Positions 16,978 to 25,161 of a DNA stretch of 64,000 nt are shown in pieces. Each line of letters starts with the position of its first letter. Position 1 is the stretch's first letter. Where the stretch lies: the NCBI RefSeq assembly GCF_014652895.1, contig NZ_BMZR01000003.1, forward strand, positions 268,015-332,014, written 5' to 3'. The stretch is from Psychrobacter glaciei. Its GTDB lineage: Bacteria > Pseudomonadota > Gammaproteobacteria > Pseudomonadales > Moraxellaceae. The notes below the pieces were generated by a model, which saw only the letters and a list, made by a program, of their open reading frames with translations, was not told the origin of the DNA and made no database searches. The translations under genes were made by a program, and so were the position numbers.

Positions 16978-18459
16978 TTAAGACGAGCAGCTAATGGGCA
17001 TTTGCGGTGCGTGAGGTGCAGGCGGCGCACTATCTAGATCGGTAGCGATAGTTTGGACATCATAAGGATTGGCAAGTAGCTCGAATACACGATTAACTTC
17101 CTCGAATTGACCTTGTTCTGCAGCAGTGATCGCACGCTGAGCCATGCTGTTACGCAATACATAAGCAGGATTGTTCGCTTGCATGTCATTGAACGCTTGT
17201 TCCATAGACAAGGGCTGTAATTGCGCCAGATAACGTGCTGACCAGTCTTGCCAAACTTTATTTGCTTCGTCGTTGAGCTCTGCCATCATGGTAGACAGTA
17301 GTTGCTGCTCATAAGGATAATCGTTTGGCGCTACGAGAGCCAATAACGCCCGAAAGCTATTGGTATAGTCGAGTAAATTGTCTTCGAGAAAAGTGAGCCA
17401 TTCAAAGGCTAAGCTGAGACTGTCTCTTTGATGCGGCAATCCAAGTTTACGGCATAGCCCCTGCTGATAGTGCTGCATAAAGGTCGCCTCGTAAGGTGCC
17501 AAACAGTCAGCCAGCGTCTCACGCGTTACTCCCTCTAAGCGCATGAAGTGTGGTAGCCAAGTATTTAGATTCCAATGTCCGATAGCGGGCTGATTCTGAT
17601 AAGCGTAACGCCCAGTGTGGTCAGAATGATTGTTAATCCATGCAGGATTGAAGCGCTCCATAAAGCCAAACGGCCCAAAGTCCAAGGTACTGCCCGTGAT
17701 AGATAAGTTATCTGTATTCATCACGCCATGGGCGAAGCCAATCAGCTGCCAGTCGGCAATCATCCGTGCGGTACGCTCAACCACTGCGGTCAAAAACGCC
17801 AGCACTGGTGTCTCGCTTTGGCGACACTCTGGATAGTAAGTATCAATCATATAGTCAGTGAACTCACTAAGTAAATCAGGAGCAAAGCTGGCAATCCACT
17901 CGACATGACCCAATCGAATATGACTGTCAGCCACGCGCATCAATGCCGCCCCTGCCTCCATGCGCTCACGGCGTACCCGAGTATCTGAGACCACAAAGCC
18001 CAAGGCATTGGACGAAGGAATACCAAGCTGGGTGAGGGCGTGACCACATAAATACTCGCGAATGGTACTGCGTAACACCGCGCGTCCATCGCCCATCCGC
18101 GAATAAGGCGTCAGGCCGATACCTTTAAGATGTAAGTCTTGTGGTTGGTCGTTATTATCGAGCACTTGTGCCATGAGTAAGCCGCGCCCATCACCCAATT
18201 GACCAGCCCATTGCCCGAACTGATGACCCGCATAAGCCATGGCTAACGGTTCAAAATCTGCTGGCAGGTACTGACCACCGAGTATCTCAACCCAGCGTGC
18301 CATTAAGTCCTCATCGTCTGCCCAGCCCAATTGCTGTGCCACCTGCATATTGAAGTGACCAATCCGTGGATTGTCTAGTGGCGTAGGAGGCTGTTTATGA
18401 TAAAGACGTGTGTCTAGATGGACGTAGGTGTTTTGATAGCGCATGCAAGGCTTTCCCAT
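16978..18459 (-). CDS. selO: protein adenylyltransferase SelO (YdiU)
   Basis: This 493-aa pseudokinase-fold enzyme transfers AMP from ATP to Ser/Thr/Tyr of proteins in redox stress. Landmarks are AYAGHQFGQWAGQLGDGRG, the nucleotide-binding lysine in LHLKGIGLTPYSRMGDGRA, the STIREYLCGHAL helix, and the metal site MNTDNLSITGSTLDFGPFG. The C-terminus ends CSS, the conserved tail where animal SelO has selenocysteine. The ATG may be 18444 (MRYQNTYV) rather than 18459, since the first five residues are not family-like. It is a stand-alone gene. Confidence 0.93.
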   Translation of the reverse strand: MGKPCMRYQNTYVHLDTRLYHKQPPTPLDNPRIGHFNMQVAQQLGWADDEDLMARWVEILGGQYLPADFEPLAMAYAGHQFGQWAGQLGDGRGLLMAQVLDNNDQPQDLHLKGIGLTPYSRMGDGRAVLRSTIREYLCGHALTQLGIPSSNALGFVVSDTRVRRERMEAGAALMRVADSHIRLGHVEWIASFAPDLLSEFTDYMIDTYYPECRQSETPVLAFLTAVVERTARMIADWQLIGFAHGVMNTDNLSITGSTLDFGPFGFMERFNPAWINNHSDHTGRYAYQNQPAIGHWNLNTWLPHFMRLEGVTRETLADCLAPYEATFMQHYQQGLCRKLGLPHQRDSLSLAFEWLTFLEDNLLDYTNSFRALLALVAPNDYPYEQQLLSTMMAELNDEANKVWQDWSARYLAQLQPLSMEQAFNDMQANNPAYVLRNSMAQRAITAAEQGQFEEVNRVFELLANPYDVQTIATDLDSAPPAPHAPQMPISCSS

Positions 18460-18648
18460 CGAATGATATAATCGAATTATAAATTAAGTGACTTATTTGA
18501 GTGACTTGCTTACTATAGCATAGCCTTACCATTGCAGCGTTTCACTCTGTCCATCTCTTGTAATCTGCGCCTCTCAAGACTGTCTAATGAATCCTGTCCG
18601 ATTTCATAAATCTCATAAATAAATAAGTGCTGTGAATAAACGTTAGAT

Positions 18649-18684
18649 AAAAAAATCCCTCTATCTATTACAGATAAAGGGAAG
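18649..18684 (-). terminator. terminator downstream of the desaturase gene
   Basis: On the minus strand CCCTTTATCT and AGATAGAGGG pair around TAATA-rich loop sequence and are followed by a run of seven T residues, about 40 bp past the desaturase stop. Confidence 0.7.
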
Positions 18685-18724
18685 GAAAAAAGTCAAAATA
18701 GAAAAGTCAGATTACTGTTAACGT

Positions 18725-20128
18725 TTAAGCCGCTTTGGCGTTATGACCAATAGAGCGAAATGCCGTCTTTAAATTGCTATTATGCTCAAGGATTTTTTGT
18801 TCAATCTTGGCATAGTCATTTTTCAGTATATCTTCAGCTTCATGCAAGCGATCCGCAAACTCTGTTTTTTTCATCTCAATAGTCTTGGCTTTTAGTGCTT
18901 GCCATTCTTCTACTGTCTGGGTGAACGCATCAAATTCAAACTTAATACGATCTTGGAAGCTTTTCATTGCATGAGGTAGATCAATGCCGCCAACGGTTGC
19001 TGTATCAATTTTCTGTTGTGCTGCCTTAAACTGCATTTGCACTTCAGCATGCTTGATGGTCGTGTCATCTACTGTACGTAGATCTGTTGTCAGACCCAGC
19101 TTCGATAAACCTACAATCAACCATTTGGTTGGATCATACTGCCACCATTTCACGCCATTACGATAATCGTATTGGAAGAAGTGATGGTAATTATGGTAAC
19201 CCTCACCCCATGTAAAGATGGCCAAGAAGAAGTTATCACGAGCCGTATTAGTATCCGTATAAGGACGGCTACCAAACATATGGCATAGCGAGTTGATAAA
19301 GAACGTAAAGTGATGCGTCAATACCAACCGCAGTAAACCAGCTATAACCAGCGTACCCCAAACATCACCCAATAACCAACCAATAGCAGCGACCATACCA
19401 ACGTTCAAGGCAACGACCCATAAACCGTAGTATTTATGCTGAATCTGTAACGTTCTGTCTTTGGTCAAGTCAGGGATATTCTTATAGTCAAATTTACCGC
19501 TAGGGTAGTTACGTAGCATCCAACCAATATGGCTGAACCAAAACCCACGCTTTGCTGAATATGGATCATCCAAACGATCGTCTACATGGCGATGGTGAGT
19601 ACGATGACCAGACACCCAGTCAAACGCAGAGCCTTGCACCGCTAGGGTTGAGCCAAGCAACAAGAAATTTTTGACAATTGGATGCGCTTTATAAGCACGA
19701 TGCGCCAATAGACGATGGTAACCAGTTGTGATACTCATGCCCGTCCATACCATAAAGGCACCAAATACGCCCCAAACAGGCGCGCTCACGTCATGCGTAA
19801 ATAAATACCATGGCGTAATAATGGCGGCAGCAATTGGTGTGGCTACCAAGATAGTCGCTGGAATCCAGTTGATCGGCGCTTTTGTGAACTCAAACTCACG
19901 CATATCAATGCTTTGCTCTTCTGTAGAAACGTCAGTTTGTGCAGAATCTGTCGCATAGTTGCGTTTTGCTACAGGTTGCTCATCAAAAGCAGCTTGCGCC
20001 TTTTTTTCGTCAAAACGAGTTTTAAAACGCGTTACTTGAGTGCTGGCAGTTTTTACAAGCGTGTCGCCAGATTTGATAGCGAAACGTAAGCCTTTAAGCG
20101 GTAAGCCAAGTGCTTTTTTTGCAATCAT
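18725..20128 (-). CDS. membrane acyl-CoA desaturase (delta-9 type)
   Basis: This 467-aa di-iron integral membrane desaturase introduces a cis double bond into saturated acyl chains. The three histidine boxes are present: HRLLAH (138-143), HRTHH (175-179) and HNYHH (312-316). Four membrane helices flank them (about 88-112, 118-135, 235-255, 258-280). Compared with typical bacterial enzymes it has an N-terminal soluble extension of about 80 residues and a C-terminal charged, probably helical tail of over 100 residues (about 350-467). TTAGGGAT precedes the ATG. It would raise membrane fluidity in the cold, fitting a psychrotolerant host. Confidence 0.9.
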   Translation of the reverse strand: MIAKKALGLPLKGLRFAIKSGDTLVKTASTQVTRFKTRFDEKKAQAAFDEQPVAKRNYATDSAQTDVSTEEQSIDMREFEFTKAPINWIPATILVATPIAAAIITPWYLFTHDVSAPVWGVFGAFMVWTGMSITTGYHRLLAHRAYKAHPIVKNFLLLGSTLAVQGSAFDWVSGHRTHHRHVDDRLDDPYSAKRGFWFSHIGWMLRNYPSGKFDYKNIPDLTKDRTLQIQHKYYGLWVVALNVGMVAAIGWLLGDVWGTLVIAGLLRLVLTHHFTFFINSLCHMFGSRPYTDTNTARDNFFLAIFTWGEGYHNYHHFFQYDYRNGVKWWQYDPTKWLIVGLSKLGLTTDLRTVDDTTIKHAEVQMQFKAAQQKIDTATVGGIDLPHAMKSFQDRIKFEFDAFTQTVEEWQALKAKTIEMKKTEFADRLHEAEDILKNDYAKIEQKILEHNSNLKTAFRSIGHNAKAA

Positions 20129-20353
20129 ATAATATCCCTAACGGTATTAATTTAAGACACCATAGTACCTTAAAAACTAAGTAAAGTGAACACTTATACA
20201 CTATAAAAATATTGCTAAATAACAATAACTTGTATCGATTATGGTATTCATTGCTGTAAATAACCGGTGACTTATCAGGCATAGCGTAAAAGTGTAAGTA
20301 GCACGACAGATATGTAGGGGGTGTGAGGTTTTTTCAAGAGGGGTGTCGGACCG

Positions 20354-21082
20354 TTAGTGTACCAATAGGTAGGTTGGAAAATCCGTAATAATTACATCAA
20401 CCTGCCACATTATTAGTGATTTAATGGTATCGATGTCGTTGACCGTCCACGCACTAACAGGTAAACCATAACGATGGCTGTTTTTAATGACGGATTGAGT
20501 TAGGAGCGGGTAGTGGATGCCCAGTCGACTACAGCCCAGTTGCAATGCGGTATTGGGCGCCATTGCCAAGGCGTCAGGTGTGCGAATAAGCAAGCCGCGT
20601 GGGGTATGCATCAATAGCGGATGACGTTGCAAGCGAGCATGCAGCTCGACATCAAAGCTGGTTAGCACCATAGGTAAACTGGCAAGTGGTGTGTCAATGA
20701 GGTTGCGTGCTAGCGCGTTTACCAACTGCGTATAATTGGTGCGCTCATGGGTCTTTATCTCAAGCTCGATATAGCGAAAATTGGTCAGTACATCATAAGC
20801 GCACGCTAAAGTCATGACTGGATATCCATACTGCCGATAGCGTTTAATCTCAGCGAGCGTTAACTGGTCGATATGCGATTGCTGACCACACATGCGTTCT
20901 AAGTTATCGTCATGGAACACAACCAATTGTTCATCAGCACTTAGCTGAACATCAAACTCAACCCCCGCTAGACCCCATGCTTGTAAATGCTGTGCATGCT
21001 CAAAACCTGCCAAGGTGTTCTCGACTGCTTCACCGCGTGCACCGCGATGACCGAGCAAAAGCGTGTTTTTTAGCTGTATCAT
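20354..21082 (-). CDS. glycerophosphodiester phosphodiesterase
   Basis: This 242-aa GDPD-family TIM barrel hydrolyses glycerophosphodiesters to sn-glycerol 3-phosphate and an alcohol. Visible catalytic and metal residues are His12 in GHRGARGEAVENT, Glu42 and Asp44 in VEFDVQLSAD, and His57 in VVFHDDNLER. ELEIKTH and the C-terminal AWTVND also match. No signal peptide is seen, so it is probably cytoplasmic and UgpQ-like. There is no clear Shine-Dalgarno before the ATG at 21082. Confidence 0.88.
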   Translation of the reverse strand: MIQLKNTLLLGHRGARGEAVENTLAGFEHAQHLQAWGLAGVEFDVQLSADEQLVVFHDDNLERMCGQQSHIDQLTLAEIKRYRQYGYPVMTLACAYDVLTNFRYIELEIKTHERTNYTQLVNALARNLIDTPLASLPMVLTSFDVELHARLQRHPLLMHTPRGLLIRTPDALAMAPNTALQLGCSRLGIHYPLLTQSVIKNSHRYGLPVSAWTVNDIDTIKSLIMWQVDVIITDFPTYLLVH

Positions 21083-21506
21083 ATGAATGGCTATCGGTTA
21101 TTTTTATGCCTCATAATATAGGGTGTAACCAGCAGAATCTAACGAAATTTGCAAAATAGTTTTTGATCAAATGCCGCTTCAGAGGGTGGTAATATAAAAA
21201 AGTAAGTTGATATTTGAAAGTCGTTTCAAAAAAGGTTTGTTGTAATTTTCCGCTAGAAGTAAACCGTTGTTTAAAAATTATTAGCGATGATATAAGTAAG
21301 TATGTATTTGTTATGTTTTTGCAACCAAACATAGGTTTTGGGCACAATGTTAGACATTATTTGTACAGTAGGGAGTTACACTAATGACCATCCTATTCAA
21401 ACACCGTATAATAATCTGATTTTCAAATCTATCGCGGCAAATGTTGCGATCTGAATGTCAAATACTGTCCATCGCTGGCGGTAAGCATTAGTAAATTGGG
21501 AGTAAA
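21083..21506. other. divergent intergenic region
   Basis: This is 424 bp between the divergent glycerophosphodiesterase and lipoprotein genes. It contains a TATAAT hexamer (21407-21412) that may drive the lipoprotein gene, and an 11-codon ORF with a plausible ribosome site (ATG at 21384) that may be chance. Nothing else is identified. Confidence 0.5.
21407..21412 (+). promoter_or_regulatory. -10 hexamer candidate for the lipoprotein gene
   Basis: This is a perfect TATAAT 100 bp upstream of the lipoprotein ATG. The -35 region is weak, so this is a candidate only. Confidence 0.35.
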
Positions 21507-21512
21507 TTGAGT

Positions 21513-22484
21513 ATGAGCGTAGCAAAAAGCAAGTGGATCAAATGGCAGCACGTTGCGGGTATTAGTCTGATATGTGGTTTGGCCGTGACAGGTTGTGATC
21601 GCTCAGATAAGGACGATAGCGCTGAAACGACAGCAGCAACGGCAGATCAACCAGTGACTGACGATAACGTAATCGCTCCTGCCGTCAGTTGTGATGATCC
21701 GCTGGTACAAGACCGCTTGAAATCCACGCTGAAAAACACGCTCAATCAGCAAGCCCAAACGTTGGCTGCCAATTATGCCAATGAGGCAGAAATCAGTCTA
21801 AACGGTGGTGCTGTCACTGACAAAATCAATGGCATTATTATCGATGTGCAAAATGCTGCAATCTTACAAGAAGTCAATAACAATGGTATGACGACTTGTC
21901 AGGCAAGCGTTAGTATGACTTTGCCAAGCGAAGACTTATATCAAGCAAGTCAAGTACAAGCGGCTGGTAACCAACCAAGCTTGCAGTCTCGATTAGCGCA
22001 AAACAATATTCGTATTAATAATAATATGCTCGTTGACGACGCTTTTACGTATGTCGTCGGCACTCAAGGTGGTCAAGTTCGTACCCGTATTGCTGGACAA
22101 CCGGCACTATTGACTGTTGTGGCAGATGTAATGGCAGGCTCGGTGTTTAAGTCAGCGGTTGATGAGCAGCGCGCCCAACGTGCCGCTCAACAGGCTGAAA
22201 GTCGCCGTGACGCTGCACAGAACAATAACAGCGATCAATCAGCGCCAACCCGTCAGCCAAGAGTAGTGACGCCAACCGCCCCTGTTCGTCCAGTAGAGCC
22301 TGCTACGCCGCCGACCATTAATAATCCAAGCAGCAACAGTCAGAGTAGCGCTACAGAAAACAACCAAGCCGCCGCGTCAAGTGCTGATGCCAAAAAGCCA
22401 GCAACACAAACAACGCCAAAGTTAGTGCCTAATGATGACAGCATTGATATGGTCATCGTCGAAGATGATAGCGCTACATATTAA
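21513..22484 (+). CDS. lipoprotein of unknown function
   Basis: This is a 323-aa exported lipoprotein from the ATG at 21513 (GGGAG ten bases upstream; a TTG six bases earlier is possible). A signal peptide ends in lipobox AVTGC, giving lipidated Cys28, followed by an Asp/Ser-rich linker with acidic +2/+3 context. The folded part (about 55-215) contains two cysteines (in AVSCDD and MTTCQA) and appears to repeat a similar alpha/beta pattern twice. The last 100 residues are low-complexity Pro/Gln/Asn/Thr-rich sequence ending in an acidic DDS motif, as if spanning the periplasm or peptidoglycan. I do not recognise a functional family. Confidence 0.8.
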   Translation: MSVAKSKWIKWQHVAGISLICGLAVTGCDRSDKDDSAETTAATADQPVTDDNVIAPAVSCDDPLVQDRLKSTLKNTLNQQAQTLAANYANEAEISLNGGAVTDKINGIIIDVQNAAILQEVNNNGMTTCQASVSMTLPSEDLYQASQVQAAGNQPSLQSRLAQNNIRINNNMLVDDAFTYVVGTQGGQVRTRIAGQPALLTVVADVMAGSVFKSAVDEQRAQRAAQQAESRRDAAQNNNSDQSAPTRQPRVVTPTAPVRPVEPATPPTINNPSSNSQSSATENNQAAASSADAKKPATQTTPKLVPNDDSIDMVIVEDDSATY

Positions 22485-22520
22485 GTCGTCAAGACGAAGC
22501 AGTTGCTAATAGCATCTTAA

Positions 22521-22552
22521 AAAAGCCCGCAACTTTTACGCTGCGGGCTTTT
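22521..22552 (+). terminator. terminator of the lipoprotein gene
   Basis: AAAAGCCCGCA and TGCGGGCTTTT form an 11-bp stem with a 10-nt loop, 37 bp after the stop. Confidence 0.9.
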
Positions 22553-22600
22553 CTGTATGAGCTATTGGCTTATCGATAGAGTGGCATATAGCCTCATATC

Positions 22601-22625
22601 GCTGTGCTGTGCTGTGCTGTGCTGT
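22601..22625. repeat. (GCTGT)5 microsatellite
   Basis: Five perfect head-to-tail GCTGT units end 12 bp before the 3' end of the convergent adenosyltransferase gene. Its position outside coding and promoter sequence argues against a phase-variation switch. Confidence 0.9.
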
Positions 22626-22636
22626 GTTATGGGTGA

Positions 22637-23278
22637 TTATTTATCATTAGTGAAATTTTGCAAGACTTGACTGTCCCACAGCACTTCAGAGACTTTGGCA
22701 GGATCGGTGCAAAAACGCGCCGCGACGAATAACCAATCAGACAAGCGATTTATAAAGCTAATCGCAGTACCGCGAATGGCTGGTGGACGTTGTTGCTGTA
22801 AGAGTACCGCTTGGCGCTCAGCACGGCGACAAACGGTACGCGCTATATGCAGCTGACTGACCAATAGTGAGCCTGTCGGTAGAATAAAGTCTTTTAACGG
22901 TGGTAAGGTCGTGTTCATCGCGTCAATTTGTTGCTCCAACCATTCGATATGAGTGGCATTGACACCTTCATATTCTGGCATGGCCAACTCGCCACCGATA
23001 TTAAATAATAAGTGCTGAATAATGACTAAGGCTTGAGCAAAGTCTAGTTCTTTTTGCTGCTGTAAGCGTTCAGGCAACTGCTGTTGGTTTGCGTTTTCAT
23101 TATTATGGGCAGCTTGTGCCAAGTGCGCGCGTACCAGACCGATGTGTGAGTTGAGCTCATCGATATCACCCATCACGCTAAATAGGTTGTCGGCTTTACT
23201 CACGCGGCTGCCATCTGCCATACCGGTGCTGCCATCATCTCCGGTGCGTGTATATATTTTGCTTAATCGATTGCCCAT
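22637..23278 (-). CDS. cob(I)alamin adenosyltransferase, PduO type
   Basis: This 213-aa PduO-family enzyme converts cob(I)alamin and ATP to adenosylcobalamin. The ATG at 23278 (MGNRLSKIYTRTGDDG) is chosen because AAGGAT lies at the right distance and the family starts here; the longer reading from 23305 adds nine unlike residues. The N-terminal ATP motif TRTGDDGSTG and the downstream SKADNLFSVMGDIDELNS are intact, as is ARTVCRRAERQAV with the conserved arginines near the C-terminus. A low-complexity insertion rich in Gln/Asn sits at about 65-80. No cobalamin biosynthesis genes are adjacent, so salvage is likely. Confidence 0.92.
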   Translation of the reverse strand: MGNRLSKIYTRTGDDGSTGMADGSRVSKADNLFSVMGDIDELNSHIGLVRAHLAQAAHNNENANQQQLPERLQQQKELDFAQALVIIQHLLFNIGGELAMPEYEGVNATHIEWLEQQIDAMNTTLPPLKDFILPTGSLLVSQLHIARTVCRRAERQAVLLQQQRPPAIRGTAISFINRLSDWLFVAARFCTDPAKVSEVLWDSQVLQNFTNDK

Positions 23279-23517
23279 TTCTACATCCTTAACGGTTTTT
23301 ATCATTGAATAGGGTTAGTTGTGCGCTCATTGTAGTATTTTCCGGCTGATTTCGCTAAGATAATGGGTTAAGTTTTATAAAGTGATTATTTTTTATAAAG
23401 CGGTAACTTTTAAATTTATCATCTCATTAGTCGCGGTTAGTGGCTAATAGTACGATACTCATATTTTATCGTCATCTCAATTTATCTATCTTGTTCTAAT
23501 TAAAAGGCTTTTATACC

Positions 23518-24978
23518 ATGACCACACCTCTTGCCGATGCGATGTCTCAGCTTGCCATTTATGATTCACTGACTGGCGGTAAACGTCAGTTTGTACCACT
23601 CAAAGCCGGGCAAGTAGGTATGTATGTATGTGGCATGACTGTTTATGATTATTGTCATATTGGTCATGCACGCATGATGATTGGCTTTGATATGGCAGTA
23701 CGCTGGCTGACGCAATTGGGCTATGACGTCAATTATGTGCGTAATATCACCGATATCGATGACAAAATTATCACGCGCGCTGCCGAAAATGGCGAAGAGA
23801 TTGGTGTATTGACTGAGCGTTTTATTAAAGCGATGCACGAAGACTTCTCTGCACTTGGCTGCTTGACGCCTGATGCCGAGCCGCGGGCAACTGACCACAT
23901 CGACGAGATGCAGCAAATGATTGAGACGTTGGTCACTGGTGACTATGCGTATGCTGGCGACAATGGCGATGTTTATTATGCCGTCGATAGTTTTGCTGAC
24001 TATGGCAAATTGTCCAAGCGCAATCTTGATGATATGCAGGCAGGCTCGCGCGTTGATGTCGAGAACGATAAGCGCAATCCGTTTGACTTTGTATTATGGA
24101 AAGCTGCAAAACCTGATGAGCCACAATGGGCGTCACCATGGGGTCAAGGGCGTCCAGGCTGGCATATTGAATGTTCGGCGATGTCGACCAAGTGCTTGGG
24201 CAATACTTTTGACATTCATGGCGGTGGTCATGACTTACAGTTCCCGCATCATGAAAACGAGATTGCGCAGTCTGAAGCAGCGACTGGCTGTGAGTATGCA
24301 CGTAATTGGATGCATGTTGGTTTTATTAATGTCGATGGCGAAAAAATGTCTAAGTCATTGGATAACTTTTCCACCATTCGTGATGTCATTGCGCATTTCC
24401 ATCCTGAAACGTTGCGCTTTTTCTTATTATCCAGCCACTACCGCAGTCAGGTGAATTTCTCTGATAGTGCCTTGGAAGAAGCGCATAATAGCCTAAGCAG
24501 ATTATATAATACCTTAAAGTTGGCTGAACAGCAAAAAGGTGAAGAATTAATAATCAATGAGGCGTTAATAAATGACGCTTACAGTAGCGCTGCTGGGCAA
24601 GACTTCATTAAAGCCATGAATGATGATTTTAATAGCTCGACGGCCATTAGCGTGTTGTTTGGGCTGGCCCGTGATATCAATAAAGCCATCAAAGCTGAAG
24701 ACGTGGCGAGTGTTTGGCAATGGGCGCAGCAGCTCAAAGCCTTGGCACAGGTATTAAATGTACTACAGCAACCAGTGTCACAGTTCTTACAAGCAGTCGT
24801 CGGTGATCAAGCAGATGACGGGTTAACTGATGCGGTTATTGATGGTCTAATCATTGAGCGAGCAGAGGCTAAAGCCAATAAAGATTTTGCGCGTGCCGAT
24901 GAGGTGCGTGAGCAATTAAAAGCGGCAGGAATTGAGCTTGAAGATAGCCGTGCTGGTACGACTTGGCGCCGTGCCTAA
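23518..24978 (+). CDS. cysS: cysteinyl-tRNA synthetase
   Basis: This 486-aa class I synthetase charges tRNA-Cys. The HIGH motif is HIGH at 47-50 with the zinc-binding Cys38 in [15 protein letters not shown]. Further zinc ligands lie in WHIECSAMS and [23 protein letters not shown] appears exactly in [10 protein letters not shown] (about 276-280). The C-terminal anticodon-recognition helical domain ends [11 protein letters not shown]. Length is close to the 461 aa of the E. coli enzyme with a slightly longer N-terminus. It is a single gene followed by a repeat fragment and a terminator. Confidence 0.97.
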   Translation: MTTPLADAMSQLAIYDSLTGGKRQFVPLKAGQVGMYVCGMTVYDYCHIGHARMMIGFDMAVRWLTQLGYDVNYVRNITDIDDKIITRAAENGEEIGVLTERFIKAMHEDFSALGCLTPDAEPRATDHIDEMQQMIETLVTGDYAYAGDNGDVYYAVDSFADYGKLSKRNLDDMQAGSRVDVENDKRNPFDFVLWKAAKPDEPQWASPWGQGRPGWHIECSAMSTKCLGNTFDIHGGGHDLQFPHHENEIAQSEAATGCEYARNWMHVGFINVDGEKMSKSLDNFSTIRDVIAHFHPETLRFFLLSSHYRSQVNFSDSALEEAHNSLSRLYNTLKLAEQQKGEELIINEALINDAYSSAAGQDFIKAMNDDFNSSTAISVLFGLARDINKAIKAEDVASVWQWAQQLKALAQVLNVLQQPVSQFLQAVVGDQADDGLTDAVIDGLIIERAEAKANKDFARADEVREQLKAAGIELEDSRAGTTWRRA

Positions 24979-25030
24979 TGCTGTGCTTAATAGTGCTTTG
25001 CTCAATATAGATGGTATCAACCATAAAATA

Positions 25031-25079
25031 CGTCAACTTACCTCACTTTTATCCTCATTTTTAAAATGAGGACACGCCC
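25031..25079. mobile_element. end fragment of the 170-bp MITE-like element
   Basis: About 49 bp ending AATGAGGACACGCCC, followed by TA, aligns with the right end of the element at 30635-30804 (shared CTCA..TTTTATC, CATTTTT, RAAATGARGACACGCC). The rest of the element is missing, so this is a truncated or decayed copy downstream of cysS. Confidence 0.65.
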
Positions 25080-25088
25080 TAATAAATT

Positions 25089-25116
25089 AAGTCAGCATTG
25101 CGCTGGCTTTTTTTTG
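25089..25116 (+). terminator. terminator downstream of cysS
   Basis: AAGTCAGC and GCTGGCTT pair (one G-T) around ATTGC and are followed by eight or more T residues. Confidence 0.8.
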
Positions 25117-25161
25117 TAGACTGCATTAGGTTAAGAATATACTGAGGCCAAGATTTTTCTT

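Noticed and set aside
21384..21419. 11-codon leader peptide before the lipoprotein gene
   Set aside because: Too short, no regulatory codon pattern, and it overlaps the candidate -10 region.
22601..22625. (GCTGT)5 as a phase-variation switch
   Set aside because: It lies downstream of two convergent genes and outside coding or promoter sequence.
23921..24454. 177-aa plus-strand open frame inside cysS
   Set aside because: Out of frame with a complete cysteinyl-tRNA synthetase carrying all motifs, so a shadow.
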